A DNA stretch of 64,000 nt from JBCBKP01 sp038521625 (GTDB lineage Bacteria; Planctomycetota; Phycisphaerae; Phycisphaerales; UBA1924), in NCBI GenBank assembly GCA_038521625.1, contig JBCBKP010000018.1:4181-68180 (forward strand). Direction: 5' to 3'. The notes under the pieces were generated by a model. The model made no database searches. It saw only the letters and a list, made by a program, of their open reading frames with translations, and had not been told where the DNA came from. Below, one piece after another: positions 50,332 to 59,195 of this stretch (position 1 is its first letter; each line of letters begins with the position of its first letter). The position numbers and the translations under genes are program-made.

Positions 50332-50699
50332 ATGAACCGCTCGATCTCGCCTTTGCCGCCCTGGCCTCGCCGGTCCGCCGGTTGATCCTGGAGCGCCTCC
50401 GCGACGGCCCGCGCCCGGTGGGCGAGGTCGCGGCGCCGCTCGGGCTCGCGAACGCGACCGTCTCGAAGCACGTCAGGGTGCTGGAGGAGGCGGGGCTGAT
50501 CGAGCGCGAGCGCGACGGGCGCGTGCACCGGCTCCGGCTCGGCAGGCCGGCGATCGAGCTGGCAACGTCGTGGCTCGACGAGCACGCGCGGTTCTGGAAG
50601 GGCAGTCTCGATCGGCTCCAGCGCGTCGCGGAGGCCGAGCAGGATCGTGTTGACAGCGGGATGGGAACGCCCGGAATGGGCGAGAAGGAGACGTCATGA
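50322..50699 (+). CDS. ArsR-family transcriptional regulator
   Basis: 125 residues. Winged-helix repressor: LAFAALASPVRRLILERLRD, recognition region EVAAPLGLANATVSKHVRVL, wing EEAGLIERERDGRVHRLRLG. It has no metal-binding Cys, as in the SdpR-like subgroup that pairs with AHSA1-type proteins. The following AHSA1-like gene overlaps by 4 nt (ATGA), a pairing known across many bacteria. Likely autoregulated through ATTTCG/CGAAAT sites around its own start. The signal it senses is unknown. Confidence 0.88.
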   Translation: MAKYEPLDLAFAALASPVRRLILERLRDGPRPVGEVAAPLGLANATVSKHVRVLEEAGLIERERDGRVHRLRLGRPAIELATSWLDEHARFWKGSLDRLQRVAEAEQDRVDSGMGTPGMGEKETS

Positions 50700-51148
50700 C
50701 AGCGACGATCGCCGCGCTGCGGCTCTCGCGGAGCATCCGGGCTTCGCGCGAGATCGTGTTCGATCACCTGGTCAGCCAGGACAAGCTGGCGCTCTGGTTC
50801 GGGCCCGACGAGGCGTACGAGATCATCGAGTGCCGGACCGAACCGCGGGCCGGGGGCTCCTACCGGGTGGCGGTGCGTTCGCCGGACGGCGCGAAGACGC
50901 ACACGGTCGTCGGCCGGTACACGGAGGTCGAACCGCCGGAACGGGTTGCGTACACGTGGGCCTGGCTGGGGGACGACGGCGAGCCGGGGCCGGAGTCGCG
51001 GGTCGAGATCGAGCTGACCGACGAGGGCGGCTCGACGCTTCTCAAGATGGTCCACCACGGCCTTCCGGACGAGCCGACCCGGACCGAGCACGAGCACGGC
51101 TGGTCGGGCAGCCTGGACCGTCTGGTCCGGCTCGTCGAGGGTCAGTAG
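50696..51148 (+). CDS. AHSA1/SRPBCC-domain protein
   Basis: 150 residues, START-like helix-grip fold: SRSIRASREIVFDHLVSQDK, LALWFGPDEAYEIIECRTEP, GGSYRVAVRSPDG, VVGRYTEVEPPERVAYTW, and the closing GWSGSLDRLVRLVEGQ. Such proteins bind hydrophobic ligands in a central cavity; the resemblance to the Hsp90 activator Aha1 is structural only. It is translated from an ATG overlapping the ArsR stop, so it is co-regulated. Confidence 0.85.
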   Translation: MTATIAALRLSRSIRASREIVFDHLVSQDKLALWFGPDEAYEIIECRTEPRAGGSYRVAVRSPDGAKTHTVVGRYTEVEPPERVAYTWAWLGDDGEPGPESRVEIELTDEGGSTLLKMVHHGLPDEPTRTEHEHGWSGSLDRLVRLVEGQ

Positions 51149-51264
51149 CGCGATCAAGCCGGGCGCTGTCGACGGGCGGCACCCGGCATTCACCCCACCC
51201 CGCGAACTCAGCGCCCCGCGGCAACCGCGCCGATCTCTCGCTCGTCTTCATGAGGAGATCTTCG

Positions 51265-52128
51265 ATGCCGATGACGAACGCCGAGATCCGCGGGCACTAC
51301 GAGATGCACTGGTCGAAGCAGTCGGTCGAGGCCGAGTCGCTCGAGCACCTGCGGTACAGCGACCCGGTCGAGGACGACGCGATGTACCGCGCGTACGACC
51401 GCGCGATCCGCGACCTGGCCCCGGCGGCGATCGGCGGGCGGATCCTGGACATCGGCTCGGGCTCGGGTCGCTGGGTCCGGCTGTTCCTCGAGCGGTACCG
51501 GCCGAGCCGCCTGTTCGGCGTCGACATCGCGTCGGCCTCGGTGGCGCTGCTCGAGCGCTGGATCATGTCGGACGAATCGGCGGGGCTGCGCGGCGACAGC
51601 GCGTGCGAGTTCCGCCAGGGCAACATCGGGCTGGCGGCGTTCGAGCTGGGCGAGCGCTTCGACCTGATCAACGCGGCGAACGTCCTGTTCCACATCCCGG
51701 AGACCGAGCTATTCCTCGGCGCTCTTGTCAAGATCCGAGATCACCTGGCGCCGGGCGGGCGGGCGTTCATCACCGAGTACCTGCCGCACGGCGATAAGCG
51801 GACCGAGTGGATGCAGATCCGCGGCCGGTACACGTATCGTGCGGCGCTCGAGCGCTGCGGGCTGCGGCTGGTCGACATCCGGGCCGGCTCGTTCTTCGGG
51901 TCAGACCCGTTCGGCGTCGAGGGTCCGGACGGTGGGGCGCGGACGACGCTGTTCAGCGTGCAATCGATGCGGCGCGAGTTTCGTGCGAAGCTGCGCGATC
52001 CGCAGCTGCGCGAGGGGTTCGGCCGGTTGATGGTCGAGATGGAGCGGGCCGCGCTGGGGTTCTGCGAGGACAAGATCGCGCCGATCGACCTGCCCGGTCA
52101 GAAGCTGATCATCGTCGAGCGGGCTTAG
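51265..52128 (+). CDS. SAM-dependent methyltransferase
   Basis: 287 residues. Class I methyltransferase: motif I ILDIGSGSGRWVRLFLER, motif II GVDIASASVALLER, a later RFDLINAANVLFHIPETE, and LAPGGRAFITEYLPHGDK. The substrate is not indicated; the N-terminal HYEMHWSKQSVEAESLEHLR suggests relatives acting on small molecules or glycolipids. The ATG at 51265 is chosen because GAGGAG (51252-51257) is 7 nt upstream; ATGs at 51250 and 51271 are less well placed. Its stop overlaps that of the convergent Mrp gene. Confidence 0.8.
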   Translation: MPMTNAEIRGHYEMHWSKQSVEAESLEHLRYSDPVEDDAMYRAYDRAIRDLAPAAIGGRILDIGSGSGRWVRLFLERYRPSRLFGVDIASASVALLERWIMSDESAGLRGDSACEFRQGNIGLAAFELGERFDLINAANVLFHIPETELFLGALVKIRDHLAPGGRAFITEYLPHGDKRTEWMQIRGRYTYRAALERCGLRLVDIRAGSFFGSDPFGVEGPDGGARTTLFSVQSMRREFRAKLRDPQLREGFGRLMVEMERAALGFCEDKIAPIDLPGQKLIIVERA

Positions 52129-53384
52129 CTGATCGTCAACGACGGCGTCCTGCCGCCGCTGCGCAGCGAGGCGAGCGCGACCTGGCTCTCGAGGTTCTGC
52201 ACGAGCCTGCCCAGCGCAACCGGAAGCTGCGCCCCGCCGGCGGTGGCCTCTTCGAAGTTCCGCGTCGGATCGCCGGTGTCGGAGTTCTCGCGAAGGCTGG
52301 TGTTGATCGGCACCGAGCCGAGGAACGGGAGCCCGAGACGCTGCGCCATGGCCTCGGCGCCGCCGCGGCCGAAGATGTCGTACTCCTTGCCGTCGTCGCC
52401 GACGAAGTAGGACATGTTCTCGACCACGCCCAGCACCTCGACGCCGAGCTGCTGAAACATCCGCGCCGCGCGGACGGCGTCGTCCTGGGCGACCTTCTGC
52501 GGCGTGCAGACGACGACGGCGCCGGTGAGCTGCAGCGACTGGGCCATCGTGAGCACGATGTCGCCGGTCCCGGGCGGCAGATCGATGACGAGGTAATCGA
52601 GCTCGCCCCACGCGGTGCGCGTCGTGAGCTGCTGGAACGCCCCGTGCGCCATCGGGCCGCGCCAGATCAGCGGCTTCTCCGGCTCGACCAGCTTGCCGAT
52701 CGTGACGGCCTTCACGCCGTGGACGGCGTGCGGGACGAGCTTGCCATCCATGACGGCCTGCTCGTGCGAGTCGAGGCCGAGCATGGTCGGCAGCGAGGGC
52801 CCGTAGATGTCGCCGTCGAGCAGGCCGACCGCGTGCCCGGCGCGGGCGAGGCCGACGGCGAGGTTCACCGCGACCGAGCTCTTGCCGACGCCGCCCTTGC
52901 CGGCGCCGACGGCGACGATCTTCTTGACACCGGGCAGCGCGTTCGCGGTCGCCTGGGGCCGATCGGGCGGGCGGTTCGGCTGCTGCTGCGCACCGCGCTG
53001 GGGGAGCGCGTGATCCTGCCCGGATTCGGCGCCCGCCGGCGCGGCGTCGGGATCGTCGGGGCCCTTGCCGGCGCGGAAGACGATGTTGCCCGAGTGATCG
53101 ACGAAGATGAACCGCAGGTCGTTGACGGCGATGCCGTCGCGGCGCGCCGCCGCCCGGATCGCCCGGTCGGCCTCGCCCGCGAGGTGAACCATGGCCGTCT
53201 GGTCGGCGGGCGCGTCGCCGGCCTCGGGGAGCGACAGCCGCACGGACGCGTAGCCGTCGCAGGCCGAGATCCACTGGAGGATCCCGGCGGTGACGAGGTC
53301 CTGCCCGGCGGTCGGGCCGTCCGGCGCGTCCACCGTGGTGAGGACGCGCGTCACGTAGTCTTTGCTCAGGGTCTGCTCGGGCAC
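52125..53384 (-). CDS. Mrp/NBP35-family ATP-binding protein
   Basis: 419 residues. A diverged MIP18-like N-terminal domain (~1-75), a Pro/Gln-rich linker, then the ATPase: deviant Walker A VGAGKGGVGKSSVAVNLA, DGDIYGPSLPTMLG, LDYLVIDLPPGTGDI, and DIFGRGGAEAMAQ. Mrp/ApbC proteins carry and insert Fe-S clusters. The usual CxxC after ENMSYF is replaced by VGDDG, so the cluster-bridging cysteines are missing. The GTG at 53384 is chosen because GAGGA lies 8 nt upstream; the TTG at 53417 is the alternative. Confidence 0.88.
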   Translation of the reverse strand: MPEQTLSKDYVTRVLTTVDAPDGPTAGQDLVTAGILQWISACDGYASVRLSLPEAGDAPADQTAMVHLAGEADRAIRAAARRDGIAVNDLRFIFVDHSGNIVFRAGKGPDDPDAAPAGAESGQDHALPQRGAQQQPNRPPDRPQATANALPGVKKIVAVGAGKGGVGKSSVAVNLAVGLARAGHAVGLLDGDIYGPSLPTMLGLDSHEQAVMDGKLVPHAVHGVKAVTIGKLVEPEKPLIWRGPMAHGAFQQLTTRTAWGELDYLVIDLPPGTGDIVLTMAQSLQLTGAVVVCTPQKVAQDDAVRAARMFQQLGVEVLGVVENMSYFVGDDGKEYDIFGRGGAEAMAQRLGLPFLGSVPINTSLRENSDTGDPTRNFEEATAGGAQLPVALGRLVQNLESQVALASLRSGGRTPSLTIS

Positions 53385-53496
53385 CGACGAATTCCTCGCA
53401 TCCGATCCAACGGCCAACGGTTAGCGTAGGAGGACGGGGTGGATTCGCCCCTCGGAGTTCGATGAAGCTGGCTTCTTTGGAGCTGGGGGACCCGTG

Positions 53497-54528
53497 ATGG
53501 CGCGTGCGTCGGGGCTGATTCTCGCGGTGATCTGGGGCGAGGCGGCCGGCCAGCAGCTGACGTTCGAGCGGGCCTGGTCGAGGGCCGACGCCGGCTCGAT
53601 CTCGGCCGGCGCGGTGCTCGCCGGCCCCCGCGTCGACGACGCCGGCGCTCCCGGACTCGGCAGCAAGATGACCGACGCGGACCTGCAGCGCCGCCGCTCG
53701 CTCGATCACGCGACCGTCGCCCGCGTGGTCCGCCGGATCGCGTCGGACGAGACGCCGGACGACACACGCATGCCCGTCGCGCTCCGCGATGCGCTGCTCG
53801 CTCGGCTCGACACGCACGAGCGGGCCATGGTGGTCTACGACGAGCGCTACTCCGAGGAACTCGCGCGCCATCGGAAGACGCTGCGGGACGGCGGGTTCGA
53901 GAGCGAGCTGGCCGCCGAGGACCGACCGAGCGTCGAGTCGATGATGGCCGCCCGTCGGCGGCTCGACCGGATCAACGAGTCGCGCCCGGAGCCGGCCGAG
54001 GCGTGGCAGATGGTGTGGGACGAGCTCGCCGAGAAGCAGCGTGCGCGCGGGCTCGAGCTGCTCGACGAGGAGATCCTGAACGCGCAGCGGATCCGAGAGG
54101 CCGAGATGGCGCGCGTTCAGCTCGCGAGCCTCGAGGAGGCCCGGCGGCGCGATCGGATCCGCCTGGCCGACGAGGCGGCGCCGGGGTTCCGCGTCGAGGA
54201 CCTGCCCGAGCGGGTTCGCGAGCGGCTCGAACGGATGCCCGAAGACCGGCGCGAGGCGATGCTTGCGCGTCTGAAGCTGGCGCACGCGGCCCGCGCCGCT
54301 CGGGAGGCCCACACCGAGGAAACCCGGGGCCAGACCGATGATGCCCCCGAGCCCGGCGCGGACGACGACGCGATGCCCGAGATGGGGATGCCCGGGCGAC
54401 TGAACCAACCGGCGGCCCCGCGGAGCGGCCCGAAGCCGCCGCCCTCGATGGACTCGGTGCCGCTGCCAGCGCCCCGCATCGAGCCGGATGGTGGCACCGA
54501 CGGATCGACTGGGTCTGATAATCCCTAG
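53497..54528 (+). CDS. Exported helical protein of unknown function
   Basis: 343 residues. A short signal-like N-terminus (MARASGLILAVIWGEAAGQQ) is followed by a charged, helical body with coiled-coil character (WDELAEKQRARGLELLDEEI; RVQLASLEEARRRDRIRLAD) and a Pro/Gly-rich tail. No family recognised. It resembles the 34545 protein in composition but is not clearly related. A GTG at 53494 directly precedes the ATG; GGGGGA lies just upstream. It is divergent from the Mrp gene. Possibly a periplasmic structural protein. Confidence 0.6.
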   Translation: MARASGLILAVIWGEAAGQQLTFERAWSRADAGSISAGAVLAGPRVDDAGAPGLGSKMTDADLQRRRSLDHATVARVVRRIASDETPDDTRMPVALRDALLARLDTHERAMVVYDERYSEELARHRKTLRDGGFESELAAEDRPSVESMMAARRRLDRINESRPEPAEAWQMVWDELAEKQRARGLELLDEEILNAQRIREAEMARVQLASLEEARRRDRIRLADEAAPGFRVEDLPERVRERLERMPEDRREAMLARLKLAHAARAAREAHTEETRGQTDDAPEPGADDDAMPEMGMPGRLNQPAAPRSGPKPPPSMDSVPLPAPRIEPDGGTDGSTGSDNP

Positions 54529-54917
54529 CCTGATCCGCCCGAAACCGGGGCCAGCAGCGCAACAGATGCGGTTCTGGCGTCGTAGAAACGGTTCCTGTGC
54601 GGTGATAAAGTAGGAAATTTCGAAGGTTCAATGAAGAAATTGTGAGCCTTCCTTGAGGATCTGGCGTACCGTACAAGTGATCTCTCTCTCCTCCAGCGGG
54701 GCGCTGCTCGAACGGCGCCTCGCTTTTTCGACGGGGCCTGCTTCGAGCCATTCGCGAGCGACCTGAGACCCAACCGAAGCGTTGCGAGCCGGAGCGAAGC
54801 AGCCCGGGCAAGCTCGGCGGTCCCCCCACCCGATACAACCGAAAGCAGTGGGCGGCTTAGGCTTGCCGATCGTCCCCGCGGGGTGCGTTCCCAGTCTCGG
54901 GGCCTCTGGATACCGGC
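54529..54917. other. Intergenic region, AT-rich, possible small transcript
   Basis: 389 bp without a convincing gene. An unusually AT-rich stretch (about 54590-54680, with AAATTTCGAA and AAGAAATTGTGAG) precedes a good intrinsic terminator at 54695-54728. The terminator could end the upstream gene's mRNA or a short RNA started within the AT-rich stretch. The remaining bases to 54917 form the leader of the epimerase gene. Confidence 0.4.
54695..54728 (+). terminator. Intrinsic terminator
   Basis: Stem AGCGGGGCGC / GCGCCTCGCT (10 bp, one G-U pair), loop of 10 nt, then TTTTT at 54724-54728. The clearest plus-strand Rho-independent terminator in the right half besides 62396. Confidence 0.65.
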
Positions 54918-55913
54918 TTGAAGACGCAGCGGATCATCCTGACTGGGGCGGCCGGGTTCATCGGCTCTCACACCGGCGAGGCGTTGCTGGCCCGGGGCTG
55001 CGACGTCCTCGGCCTCGACAACTTCGATCCGTTCTACAACCGGGCCCTGAAGGAGCAGAACGTCGCGGCGTGCCACGCGGCGGCGGAGCGTCACGGCTCC
55101 CGGTTCGAGATGCGCGAGGTCGATCTGGCGGACGACGCGGCGCTGCGGTCGCAAGCCGAGTGGTTCGATGCCGACGGCATCATCCACCTGGCGGCGAAGG
55201 CGGGCGTGCGGCCGAGCCGGCTCGATCCCGAGGGCTACGCGCGGGCCAACGTCGTCGGAACGACCAACGTGCTCGAGCTGGCGTCACAGCTCGGCGTGCA
55301 TCGGGTGGTCGCGGCCTCGTCGAGCTCGGTCTACGGCGACACCTCGCCGGTGCCGTTCAGCGAATCGAGGCCCGCGGACGAGCCGATCAGTCCCTACGCG
55401 GCCACGAAGCGGGCGTGCGAGTTGATCGGGTACACCCACCACCATCTGACCGGGCGGCCGGTCGCGATGCTCCGGTTCTTCACCGTGTACGGCCCGCGGC
55501 AGCGGCCCGACCTGGCGATCAACCTGTTCCTCCGCAAGATCGCCGCGGGCGAGCCGATCCAGATGTTCGGCGACGGCTCGACGAGCCGCGACTACACGTA
55601 CATCGACGACATCGTCGCCGGCGTGCTGGCGGCTTACGACCGGATCGATGCGCACGGGTACCGCGTGTGGAACCTCGGGGGCTCGAGCCCGGTGCGGCTG
55701 GACGAGCTGATCGGCGCGGTCGGCGAGACCGTCGGGCGCGAGCCCCAGGTGGTCCAGAAGCCGATCCCGCCGGGAGATGTGCGCCGCACGTGGGCGGACT
55801 TGGATCGTTCGGGCGCCGAGCTGGGGTTCGAGCCCGGGACGGCGCTCGCTGACGGGCTCGCGAGGCAATGGGCGTGGATGCGGGACCGAGTGACGGCACC
55901 GACGGGCTCGTGA
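54918..55913 (+). CDS. NAD-dependent epimerase, UDP-glucuronate 4-epimerase-like
   Basis: 331 residues. Extended short-chain dehydrogenase: the NAD-binding Rossmann loop is RIILTGAAGFIGSHTGEALL, followed by GLDNFDPFYNRALKE, catalytic Ser/Tyr/Lys in AASSSSVYGD and SPYAATKRACELIGY, and sugar-binding GPRQRPDLAINLFLRKI. The NFDPFYNRxLK pattern is characteristic of UDP-glucuronate 4-epimerases, which make UDP-galacturonate. It would supply uronic acid for the surface glycan cluster nearby. The only suitable start is the TTG at 54918. It overlaps the next gene by 46 nt. Confidence 0.87.
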   Translation: MKTQRIILTGAAGFIGSHTGEALLARGCDVLGLDNFDPFYNRALKEQNVAACHAAAERHGSRFEMREVDLADDAALRSQAEWFDADGIIHLAAKAGVRPSRLDPEGYARANVVGTTNVLELASQLGVHRVVAASSSSVYGDTSPVPFSESRPADEPISPYAATKRACELIGYTHHHLTGRPVAMLRFFTVYGPRQRPDLAINLFLRKIAAGEPIQMFGDGSTSRDYTYIDDIVAGVLAAYDRIDAHGYRVWNLGGSSPVRLDELIGAVGETVGREPQVVQKPIPPGDVRRTWADLDRSGAELGFEPGTALADGLARQWAWMRDRVTAPTGS

Positions 55914-56938
55914 GCCCACGCGGCGGGCGCTGGGCGCGTCTGCTCCCGCTCGCGGTCGCGTGCCTGCTCTTCATCTGGTGCGGCTCGTGGGTCCTCGCGA
56001 GCGCGGTGTTTGCCGTGTCGAGGCCGCTGGCGTGGCCGATCGATGTCGGGGCGAGCGTCGTGCCGCAGGTGGCGTTCGTGTCGCTGGTCGTCGGCGCCGT
56101 GTTCGTGCTGCGTGGGCGTTGGCGCGCCGGGCTGATCTGCGGCGCCGGCTGGCTGGTCGGTCTCGCGGCGTTCGTGCCGGGGCGGGCCTGGACGACCGGC
56201 GAGGCGGTTCGCCCGGAGCAGACGGTCCGGGTCGCGGTGGTCAACGCCCACGGCGACAGCGGCGACGAGGCCAAGCTCCGCGCGTTGCTCGAGCGCGACG
56301 ACCTGGACGCGATCGCGCTGCTCGAGACGCCGTTCTGGTTGGTCGGCGAGCTGAAGGCGGGCGCCTGGCGGTCGCGCTACCCGCAGCACTGGCTCTCCGA
56401 CGCGGCGAACACGGGGTTCCCGGTGCTGCTGACGAAGTGGAGACAGCACGAGATCGAGACGCTGTCCGAGGGCGCCCACCGCGTGGCCAAGCCGCCCGGT
56501 CACGAGACGATCCTGGCGCGCCCCGGCGGGGCGTTCGGGCTGACGGTCTTCCACCCCCGGAGCCCGCGGTCGCCCGCGCGGTGGCGGCTGGCGCACGAGC
56601 TCGTCGATCTGGTGATCGCGCGACAGCGCGAGCACATCGTGGACCGCGGGATCCCGATGGTGCTGATGGGCGATCTGAACAGCCCGCCGAGCGCGCTGCA
56701 CTCGCGGCGCGTGACGGGGGCGCTCGACGGCCGGCGGGCCAAGCCGCTGCTCGCGGCGACCGGGACCTTCCCGACGATGCTGCCCTGGCCGGCCCGTGTC
56801 GCGATCGACGACGTGATCGTCGGCGCGGGCGTGCGGGTTGTCGGCTGGGAGACGGCGGACGTCGGCAGCGATCACAAGGCGGTCATCGTGACGCTGGAGG
56901 TGCCTCTCGGGCGCGGGCCGAGCCTGAGATCGGACTAG
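55868..56938 (+). CDS. Membrane-anchored endonuclease/exonuclease/phosphatase-family protein
   Basis: 356 residues. Three N-terminal transmembrane helices (LLPLAVACLLFIWCGSWVLA; VAFVSLVVGAVFVL; LICGAGWLVGLAAFV) are followed by an extracytoplasmic EEP domain with RVAVVNAHGD, DAIALLETP, MVLMGDLNSPPSA, AIDDVIVG and GSDHKAVIV. EEP enzymes hydrolyse phosphodiesters in DNA, lipids or sugar phosphates. The usual His of the first motif is partly conserved. The truncated gene at 63274 is a second member with a similar layout. Its start lies inside the epimerase gene; its stop overlaps that of the convergent sulfotransferase. Confidence 0.8.
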   Translation: MGVDAGPSDGTDGLVSPRGGRWARLLPLAVACLLFIWCGSWVLASAVFAVSRPLAWPIDVGASVVPQVAFVSLVVGAVFVLRGRWRAGLICGAGWLVGLAAFVPGRAWTTGEAVRPEQTVRVAVVNAHGDSGDEAKLRALLERDDLDAIALLETPFWLVGELKAGAWRSRYPQHWLSDAANTGFPVLLTKWRQHEIETLSEGAHRVAKPPGHETILARPGGAFGLTVFHPRSPRSPARWRLAHELVDLVIARQREHIVDRGIPMVLMGDLNSPPSALHSRRVTGALDGRRAKPLLAATGTFPTMLPWPARVAIDDVIVGAGVRVVGWETADVGSDHKAVIVTLEVPLGRGPSLRSD

Positions 56939-57840
56939 GCGGGTTCTTGGTCGGCCTTGCTGGCCGCCGGTGGTGCCGCGTGCTTGGCGACGGCCTTCTC
57001 GACGTCCCAGACCGGACCGTCGATCCCCATGTAGCCGGCCAGCTCGGCGTGGTCCTCGGCCAGCTCGTCGTAGATGCGGCGGACGGTCGCCTCGTCGAGC
57101 GGCTCCTTGGTGACCTTGGCCTTGGGCAGGATCACCTCGCGGATCTTCTCGCGGACGGTGGTCGAGAGCAGCGGGCGGACGAGCCGCTTGTAGAGCGGGT
57201 TGTGGAGGACGGACTCCCAGCCGTGCGTCGGGACCGGGCGCCCGTCGGACTTGTTGAAGACGCGGTCGGTCTCGACGAGTTCGGGCTTGGGCTCGACGCC
57301 GATGAAGCGGGCGAACCGATCGGTGCAGTCGCGGCGGTTCTTGACGTAGTCGTCCATCCGCACGATGCGCACGCTCTCCCGCCCGAATATCTCGACCCAC
57401 GGGCGGGCCTGCATGCCGTACCGCGTGTAGTTCATCATCTCTGGGTACTTGGCGATGGACTCGGCCACCGAGCCGTGCCAGTTCTTGAGGCCGGTCTCGT
57501 GCGAGTGGTGGCTCTTCACTCGGGCGACGGGCTCGCGGACGATATAGATCAGCTTGAGATCGGGGCCGAGGAGCTCGCGGGCGCGCTCGGCGACGCCCTC
57601 GTGGGTCGGGCGCTTGGTGTACGCGGTCGAGGCCTCGCCGCGCTGGTCGGTGTCCTCAGCTTCCTCGAACATCGCCGCATAGCGCTCGCGGCCGGCCTCG
57701 GTGAGCACGTCCGGGTCGCAGAGCGATTCGGGCTCCTTGTCGATCGGGAAGAAGACGCCGGGCTGGGTCATGAGATCGCGGTAGAGCGTGGTGCTGCCGC
57801 ACTTCATGCCGCCGATGATGAGGAACGTCGGGAGCTTCAC
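56935..57840 (-). CDS. PAPS-dependent sulfotransferase
   Basis: 301 residues. The 5'-phosphosulfate loop is IIGGMKCGSTTLYRDLMTQP at the N-terminus, and the 3'-phosphate site is IYIVREPVARVKSHHSHETG. This is the layout of cytosolic-type carbohydrate sulfotransferases, which move sulfate from PAPS to a hydroxyl group. Last gene of a minus-strand operon with three glycosyltransferases. The GTG at 57840 overlaps the preceding gene's stop (GTGA). The acceptor is presumably the glycan made by that operon. Confidence 0.88.
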   Translation of the reverse strand: MKLPTFLIIGGMKCGSTTLYRDLMTQPGVFFPIDKEPESLCDPDVLTEAGRERYAAMFEEAEDTDQRGEASTAYTKRPTHEGVAERARELLGPDLKLIYIVREPVARVKSHHSHETGLKNWHGSVAESIAKYPEMMNYTRYGMQARPWVEIFGRESVRIVRMDDYVKNRRDCTDRFARFIGVEPKPELVETDRVFNKSDGRPVPTHGWESVLHNPLYKRLVRPLLSTTVREKIREVILPKAKVTKEPLDEATVRRIYDELAEDHAELAGYMGIDGPVWDVEKAVAKHAAPPAASKADQEPA

Positions 57841-59186
57841 GCGGTGGTCCCCGCGGTCTTGGTCGGCGCGTCGAACGCGGTGGTCGCGAGGGCGTTGACG
57901 CCGGCCTCGGCGTCGGTCCGCCAGTCCTTGTCCGGATCGCCGGTGGGGCGGGTGCCGCTTCGCGGCTCGAGGATGCCGGAGAACTCGAGGGCCCGGCGCA
58001 CTCCGTCGATCGGGTCGCCGCGGGTGCGCCAGTCGCGGAGGACGTCGGCGCTGCCCGCGCGGTATCGGTCGATGTTGGCCTCGTCGGTGACGTCCATGAG
58101 GGCGTCCGCCAGGGCTTCGACCGAGCCCGACTCGAACAGCAGGCCGTTGACGGCGTCGCGGACGAGCTCGCTGGCCGCGCCGACGACGTGGCTGGAGACG
58201 ATGGCGAGGCCGGCGGCGGCCGCCTCGGGGATGACCGCGGCCCAGGGCTCGTACTCGCTGGGCAGGCAGTGCACCTCGGCGCAGCGGTAGAGCGCGGCGA
58301 TCTCGGCGGGGCCGTCGACGAAGTCCGTGAAGATGAAGCGCTCGCGATACCGCTCGGGCACGAGATCGCGCGTGGCACCGAGCAGGTCGCCCCCGCCGAC
58401 GAAGCAGACGTCCCACTCCGGGCGCGCGTCGGCGATGGACGAGAACGCCTCGACGAGCAGGTCGGGCCGCTTCACGCGGGTCATCCGTGCGCAGTAGTTG
58501 ATGTACCGTCGTCCACGCTTCAGCCCGTGCTTCTCGCGCGCGGCCTCGACGCGCTCGGGCGGCATGGTCATGATCAGCGCATAATCGGGCTCGTGCGGCA
58601 TGTAGAAGGTCGGCTTGCCGCGCCCGCCGTAACGGTCGTAGAACTCGACGCCGCGGACGGAGCAGGGCATCAGACCGGCGAGCATGCGCACGACCTTGGG
58701 GACGTAGAAGTTCTTGAGGGCGCGCCCGAGCCCCGAGGCTCGATCGCCGTAGACGTTGGAATCGTTGAACATGAAGACCGGGACGCCGGTCTCCTTGCCC
58801 CAGCGGATGATGCGAAGCAGCCCGAGGTCGTTGTAGCCGGTGAGGACGAGGGCGTCGATCGCGTGGCGCTCGAGCCAGGCGATGATCTCCCCGCCGCGGG
58901 CCCACTGCCTCAGGATGTTCTTGGGCTTGTTCTTCTCGGTGAGCAGCTCGCCCTTGCCGAAGACGACCGGCGCGATGATCTCGGGCAGCGGCTGCCGCCA
59001 GGGCGAGTTGTTGTGCTCGTGCTTGAAGACGGTGAAGTTCTCGATCTCCGGCAGCTCGCGGGCGATCCGGGCGCTCTGGGCGAGCCGGTAGGGGGCGGGC
59101 GCGTTGGCGACGACCGCCAGACGGGTCCGCGTCTTCAACCCCGGGATCGTCGGGCCGGGCTCGGATGGGCTCGTGTTCGGGGCCAC
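57837..59186 (-). CDS. Family 4-type glycosyltransferase
   Basis: 449 residues. GT-B fold with N-terminal LAVVANAPAPYRLAQSARIA, LVLTGYNDLGLLRIIRWGKE and donor-domain INYCARMTRVKRPDLLVEAF, DVCFVGGGDLLG, and SEYEPWAAVIPEAAAAGLAI carrying the E-x7-E element. It adds a sugar to a growing glycan. The C-terminal ~30 residues (SGTRPTGDPDKDWRTDAEAG) are an extra tail. It lies 9 nt downstream of another glycosyltransferase and is coupled to the sulfotransferase. Confidence 0.87.
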   Translation of the reverse strand: MAPNTSPSEPGPTIPGLKTRTRLAVVANAPAPYRLAQSARIARELPEIENFTVFKHEHNNSPWRQPLPEIIAPVVFGKGELLTEKNKPKNILRQWARGGEIIAWLERHAIDALVLTGYNDLGLLRIIRWGKETGVPVFMFNDSNVYGDRASGLGRALKNFYVPKVVRMLAGLMPCSVRGVEFYDRYGGRGKPTFYMPHEPDYALIMTMPPERVEAAREKHGLKRGRRYINYCARMTRVKRPDLLVEAFSSIADARPEWDVCFVGGGDLLGATRDLVPERYRERFIFTDFVDGPAEIAALYRCAEVHCLPSEYEPWAAVIPEAAAAGLAIVSSHVVGAASELVRDAVNGLLFESGSVEALADALMDVTDEANIDRYRAGSADVLRDWRTRGDPIDGVRRALEFSGILEPRSGTRPTGDPDKDWRTDAEAGVNALATTAFDAPTKTAGTTA

Positions 59187-59195
59187 TCGGGGTTC

